A stretch of 64,000 nt of DNA, taken from positions 186,001 to 250,000 of the forward strand of contig CAVSQS010000003.1 of the NCBI GenBank assembly GCA_963730165.1, read 5' to 3'. This DNA is from DASSQJ01 sp963730165 (GTDB taxonomy: Bacteria > Actinomycetota > Actinomycetes > Actinomycetales > Dermatophilaceae). The notes under the pieces were generated by a model, which was not told where the DNA came from, searched no databases, and saw only the letters and a program-made list of their open reading frames with translations. Of this stretch, positions 60,791-64,000 are shown one piece after another. The position numbers and the translations under genes are program-made. Every line of letters begins with the position of its first letter. The first letter of the stretch is position 1.

Positions 60791-60796
60791 TAGGGT
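60791..60796 (+). promoter_or_regulatory. -10 hexamer TAGGGT, leaderless-type promoter of dapB
   Basis: TAGGGT is six bases before the ATG at 60803. Confidence 0.62.
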
Positions 60797-60802
60797 GGCG
60801 CC

Positions 60803-61549
60803 ATGAGCACCAGGGTGGCCGTCATCGGTGCGGCGGGACGGATGGGGAGGACCGTCTGCCGGGCCGTCGAGGAGGCCGACGGGCTCGAGCTCGTCGGGCG
60901 CTTCGACGCCGGGGACGAGCTCGGCGACCTCGGCGGGGCAGAGGTCGCCGTCGAGTTCAGCGTTCCGGACGCCTCGCCTGGCAACGTGGCGCACTGCGTC
61001 GAGCGGGGCGTGCACGTCGTCGTGGGGACCACCGGATGGACCGACGAGCGCCTCGAGGCGGTGCGCGGACAGCTCGGCGACCGCCCCGGGGTCGGGGTGC
61101 TCGTCGCCCCGAACTTCGCGATCGGGGCCGTGCTCATGATGTCCTTCGCCCGGCAGGCCGCCCGCTTCTACGAGTCGGTCGAGGTCGTCGAGCTCCACCA
61201 CCCGGACAAGGTCGACGCCCCCTCCGGGACCGCGACCAGGACCGCCGAGCTCGTCGGGGCGGCCCGCGAGGAGGCCGGCCTCGGGCCGGTCCCGGACGCC
61301 ACGGCGCACGACCCGGGGGGCGCGCGGGGGGCGCGCGTTCACGGCGTGCCGGTCCACTCGGTGCGGCTGCGGGGTCTCGTCGCGCACCAGGAGGTGCTGC
61401 TCGGGGGGCCGGGGGAGATGCTGACGGTCCGGCACGACTCCTTCGACCGGGTCTCCTTCATGTCCGGGGTCCTCCGCGCGGTACGGACGGTGCCGCAGCA
61501 CCCCGGGCTCACGGTCGGCCTCGAGGGCTACCTCGGCCTCGCCGACTGA
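60803..61549 (+). CDS. dapB: 4-hydroxy-tetrahydrodipicolinate reductase
   Basis: 248 residues. Reduces the dapA product with NAD(P)H in the lysine/diaminopimelate pathway. N-terminal V-A-V-I-G-A-A-G-R-M-G-R is the nucleotide-binding loop; G-T-T-G-W and A-P-N-F-A-I-G are the second and third dinucleotide/substrate contacts; E-L-H-H-P-D-K-V-D-A-P-S-G-T-A carries the catalytic His and Lys of the family. Alone here; dapA is not adjacent within this window. Confidence 0.97.
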   Translation: MSTRVAVIGAAGRMGRTVCRAVEEADGLELVGRFDAGDELGDLGGAEVAVEFSVPDASPGNVAHCVERGVHVVVGTTGWTDERLEAVRGQLGDRPGVGVLVAPNFAIGAVLMMSFARQAARFYESVEVVELHHPDKVDAPSGTATRTAELVGAAREEAGLGPVPDATAHDPGGARGARVHGVPVHSVRLRGLVAHQEVLLGGPGEMLTVRHDSFDRVSFMSGVLRAVRTVPQHPGLTVGLEGYLGLAD

Positions 61550-61558
61550 CGGGGACGC

Positions 61559-61873
61559 TCAGGCCCAGCCGAGCGCCCGCAGGGTTCCGGCCACGACAGC
61601 GGCGCCGACGACGACGACGATGAAGTTGGCCCGCAGGAGGAGGAGGGCCACCGCCGCGCCGAGCGCTGCGGCGCGGGCGTCGAGCACGAGCCCGCCGTCG
61701 GCCCCGACGACCGTCTGCACGGCGACGAGCGCGGCGAGCAGGGCCACCGGCAGCAGCGTGGTGACCCGGGATCGGCGCTCGCCCTCGCCCCAGCCCTCGG
61801 GGACGAGGTAGCCCGCGAGCTTGAGGAGGTACGCGAGCGCGCACGCGAGCAGGACGGTGACCCAGGTGCTCAC
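61559..61873 (-). CDS. azlD: AzlD-family branched-chain amino acid exporter subunit
   Basis: 104 residues from GTG 61873, four-base overlap with azlC. Four hydrophobic segments with W-V-T-V-L-L-A-C-A-L-A-Y-L-L-K-L-A-G-Y at the N-terminus, the AzlD pattern, and P-A-L-L-A or A-A-L-G-A-A-V-A-L segments. Small partner of AzlC. Confidence 0.9.
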   Translation of the reverse strand: MSTWVTVLLACALAYLLKLAGYLVPEGWGEGERRSRVTTLLPVALLAALVAVQTVVGADGGLVLDARAAALGAAVALLLLRANFIVVVVGAAVVAGTLRALGWA

Positions 61874-62628
61874 GGGACGGGGTCCGATCCGGGCAGCTCG
61901 CCGTCCTCACCCTCGAGGGCGTGCTCGTGGCGACCCGGACGGCGCACGCCGACGAGGAGGGCGGCGAGCGCTGCGAGGATGACCGGCACGCCGGCGGGCA
62001 GGAGCGGGCTGGTCACGAGTGCGACGAACACGGCGAGGACCGCGGTGGCAGCGGCATCGCCGCTGCGCAGCCGGGGCCAGAGCAGCGCGGCGAAGGCGGC
62101 GGCCGCGGCGGCGTCCAGCCCCCACCGGCGGGGGTCGCCCACCGCGTTCCCGACGAGCGCGCCGGCCAGGGTCATCAGGTTCCAGCCGAGGAAGACCGCG
62201 ACGCCCGTGAGCCAGAACCCCAGCCGCTTCGCCGCCGGCTCCGGTTGGGCGATGCCGACCGCGGTCGACTCGTCGATCGTGAGCTGGGCGGCCGCGAGAC
62301 GGCGGATGCCCGCCACCCCGAGAAAGCGCGAGGTCTGCAACGCGTAGAGGCCGTTGCGCACGCCGAGCAGCGTCGAGGTCGCCACGGCCGCGGCGCCCCC
62401 GCCGCCCGCGCCGAGGATGCCGACCAGCGCGAACTGCGAGCCACCGCTGAAGAGCAGCAGGCTCAGGGCCTGGGTCTGCCAGAGGTCCAGCCCCGAGGCG
62501 ACCGAGAGCGCACCGAACGAGATGCCGTAGGCACCGGTGGCGGCCCCGACGGAGAGGGCCTGCCGCACGACCTCGCGTCGGCGATCGGCGGACAGGTCCC
62601 GGGGGACGGCACCCGCCGCGCCGCTCAT
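61870..62628 (-). CDS. azlC: AzlC-family branched-chain amino acid exporter subunit
   Basis: 252 residues from ATG 62628, overlapping the GNAT gene upstream and azlD downstream by four bases each. About seven membrane segments with A-T-G-A-Y-G-I-S-F-G, S-L-L-L-F-S-G-G-S-Q-F-A, and L-G-V-R-N-G-L-Y-A, the AzlC signatures. The charged tail ends P-G-S-D-P-V-P. Expected role: export of branched-chain or related amino acids with AzlD. Confidence 0.93.
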   Translation of the reverse strand: MSGAAGAVPRDLSADRRREVVRQALSVGAATGAYGISFGALSVASGLDLWQTQALSLLLFSGGSQFALVGILGAGGGGAAAVATSTLLGVRNGLYALQTSRFLGVAGIRRLAAAQLTIDESTAVGIAQPEPAAKRLGFWLTGVAVFLGWNLMTLAGALVGNAVGDPRRWGLDAAAAAAFAALLWPRLRSGDAAATAVLAVFVALVTSPLLPAGVPVILAALAALLVGVRRPGRHEHALEGEDGELPGSDPVP

Positions 62629-63227
62629 CCGTCCTCGGGCGGGGCGATGGCGGCGGTCAGCCGCACCTCGCGCAGGGTCGCGCCGTCGGGGGAGACCACC
62701 CGGTCGCGGAAGGCGCCGTCGGGCCCGAACCCGGACGCCACGAGGAAGGCTCGCGCCGCCTCGTCGTCCGCGAGCAGCCACGTCGCCACGACCTCGGCAC
62801 CGGCCTCGCGGAGCACGTCGACGCTCGCGTTGAGCAGGCGGGAGCCGTGCCCCTGGCGCCGGGCCTGCGGATGCACGGCGAGCAGGGTCACCTCGCCGGT
62901 GGCCGGGCCCGCGTCGGGGTCCTGGCTCGGGCCCAGGGCCGCTGCCCCGACGACCTGCTCCCCGGCACACGCCACGAGCAGGCGGTGCACCCCCTCGGGC
63001 GGGGAGCCCAGGCTCTCCCGCCATGCCCGCGCGAACGGCTCGGGCTCGAACATCGCGATGACCTCGGACGGGATCCGCCCGGCGTAGACCTCGCGGAAGA
63101 CGTCGGCCTGCACCCGGCCGACGGCGGGGGCGTCGTTGACCCGGGCCTGCCGGACGCTCGCGTCGGCGAGCGGCCCGGGGGAGTGCCCGTGCCCGTGGTG
63201 CTCGTGGTCGTGGGGGTGCTCGCCCAT
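62625..63227 (-). CDS. GNAT acetyltransferase with His-rich N-terminus
   Basis: 200 residues from ATG 63227. The first 20 residues are H-P-H-D-H-E-H-H-G-H-G-H, a metal-binding-like cluster, followed by a GNAT domain with L-A-V-H-P-Q-A-R-R-Q-G-H-G-S-R-L-L as the acetyl-CoA loop and D-D-E-A-A-R-A-F-L-V-A-S-G-F-G after it. Coupled by four-base overlaps to azlC downstream and to the hydratase upstream (TGATG). The His cluster may bind Zn or Ni; whether it regulates catalysis is unknown. Confidence 0.86.
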   Translation of the reverse strand: MGEHPHDHEHHGHGHSPGPLADASVRQARVNDAPAVGRVQADVFREVYAGRIPSEVIAMFEPEPFARAWRESLGSPPEGVHRLLVACAGEQVVGAAALGPSQDPDAGPATGEVTLLAVHPQARRQGHGSRLLNASVDVLREAGAEVVATWLLADDEAARAFLVASGFGPDGAFRDRVVSPDGATLREVRLTAAIAPPEDG

Positions 63228-63958
63228 CAGTGCCCCCGGAAGACCGGCTCGCGGCGCTCGCGGAACGCGGCCCGGCCCTCGGTGAGGTCGTCGCTGCGCC
63301 AGGCGCGCGCGAAGGCCGCCTCGTAGCGCGCGACCTCGGCGTGGTTGTCGTGGTGGGCGTCGAAGCCGGTCTTGGATCCCGCCTGGCTCAGCGGGGCGAG
63401 TGCTCCTGCGCGGGTGGCGAGCGCCACGGCCTCCTCGAGCCCGCCCCTGACCTGCGAGAAACCGAGCCGCCACGCGTCGTCGGCGTCGAGGACGGCGGCG
63501 GTGAGCACGAGGTGGCGGGCGGCACCCTCGCCCCAGAACCGGGCGAGCCGGTCGATCGTCCAGTGGTCGACCATGAGGCCGAGCCGGGCGACCGGCACGG
63601 CGAACCGTGCGGTGTCGGCGACGACCCGGACGTCGCAGGCGAGGGCGAGCTGCATCCCGAGGCCCATGCACGAGCCCTCGATCGCGGCGACGGTCGTCAC
63701 CGGAGCCGCCGCGAGGTGCTCGAGCACCTCCGCGAGGCGTTGGGTGAACGAGACGTCCTCGAGCTCGGTCAGGTCGGCGCCCGAGCAGAAGTGTCCGCCG
63801 GCGCCGGTGACGACGAGGGCACGGACGCCGCCGTCGAGCGCGGCGCACACGGCGGCGTGCAGCTCGTCGAGGGCGTCCAGGGTCAGGGCGTTGCGTCGCT
63901 CCGGGCGGTCGACGGTGACGACGGCGACGTCGCCGGAGCGGGACGAGTGGATCGGCAC
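63227..63958 (-). CDS. enoyl-CoA hydratase/isomerase family protein
   Basis: 243 residues from GTG 63958. Crotonase fold: R-P-E-R-R-N-A-L near residue 20, oxyanion-hole G-G-H-F-C-S-G-A-D-L near 55-65, and G-S-C-M-G-L-G-M-Q-L-A-L-A-C-D near 95. The two crotonase Glu positions are not both clear, so it may be a hydratase, isomerase or hydrolase. First gene of the hydratase-GNAT-azlC-azlD operon; the functional link to amino acid export is not obvious. Confidence 0.9.
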   Translation of the reverse strand: MPIHSSRSGDVAVVTVDRPERRNALTLDALDELHAAVCAALDGGVRALVVTGAGGHFCSGADLTELEDVSFTQRLAEVLEHLAAAPVTTVAAIEGSCMGLGMQLALACDVRVVADTARFAVPVARLGLMVDHWTIDRLARFWGEGAARHLVLTAAVLDADDAWRLGFSQVRGGLEEAVALATRAGALAPLSQAGSKTGFDAHHDNHAEVARYEAAFARAWRSDDLTEGRAAFRERREPVFRGH

Positions 63959-63965
63959 GGCCCCG

Positions 63966-63971
63966 ACCCTA
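63966..63971 (-). promoter_or_regulatory. -10 hexamer TAGGGT, leaderless-type promoter of the hydratase operon
   Basis: TAGGGT is seven bases before the GTG at 63958 on the minus strand. Its -35 would lie near the window edge. Confidence 0.6.
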
Positions 63972-64000
63972 ACCGAGCGGCGCCCGATCGGTCCGAGGTG

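Overview
The window is chromosomal DNA of a very GC-rich (roughly 70-75%) actinobacterium. Support comes from third-position GC bias, GTG starts, four-base ATGA/GTGA overlaps, an actinobacterial-type ileS T-box leader, an F420-type nitroreductase-family protein, LAXTG sorting, DUF4233/DUF4916 proteins and many leaderless-type promoters. The gene order (folC, DUF4233, ndk, mreBCD, mrdA; rpsO-pnp; dapB) fits a Micrococcales member, perhaps Intrasporangiaceae-like; that placement is inference. No insertion sequence, prophage, CRISPR array, rRNA or tRNA was recognised. The region is compact, core-like chromosome.

Layout. 1-2847 (minus): a DUF58/MoxR/DUF4129 membrane-stress-type operon, cut at the left edge. 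2908-6755: a predicted papain-like cysteine protein, a NarL-type two-component system and a small secreted protein. 6844-10898: valS, a PlsC-like acyltransferase and a DUF4916 NUDIX-like protein. 10973-17317 (minus): a five-gene operon with a cobalamin riboswitch in its leader. It encodes a wall-anchored six-hairpin alpha/alpha-barrel protein, a DUF4430 (transcobalamin C-domain-like) membrane protein, and an ECF transporter (EcfT, fused EcfAA', EcfS). I read it as a two-protein, transcobalamin-like vitamin B12 capture and uptake system. Divergent from it is ileS (17564-20845) behind a T-box riboswitch, so the two riboswitch leaders lie back to back in about 500 bases.

20920-31043: a tandem GNAT, folC, a second two-component system, an L7/L12-like membrane protein, DUF4233, ndk, then mreB-mreC-mreD-mrdA with no rodA after it. 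31052-36901: a duplicated DUF998 membrane protein, a small membrane protein, and a third response regulator divergent from an intact histidine kinase and a degenerate one. 36964-48219: lpdA, an aromatic amino acid decarboxylase-family enzyme, an F420-type protein, small cupin/ABM/DUF1330 proteins, a HelD-like helicase, a HhH-GPD protein, a CPBP protease, an MFS transporter, a CoA-binding protein and a GNAT.

48248-53373 (minus): a soluble NAD-dependent formate dehydrogenase operon (fdsG, fdsB, fdsA, fdsD), in which fdsG carries an apparent one-base frameshift. Upstream is asnB. 55447-57378: two convergent genes, a MerR-HEAT fusion and a HEAT protein that ends in an EF-Ts-like domain. 57470-60478: rpsO-pnp with a long intergenic hairpin and a terminator. 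60495-63958: a 45-residue protein with an operator-like promoter, dapB, azlD-azlC, a His-rich GNAT and an enoyl-CoA hydratase family protein.
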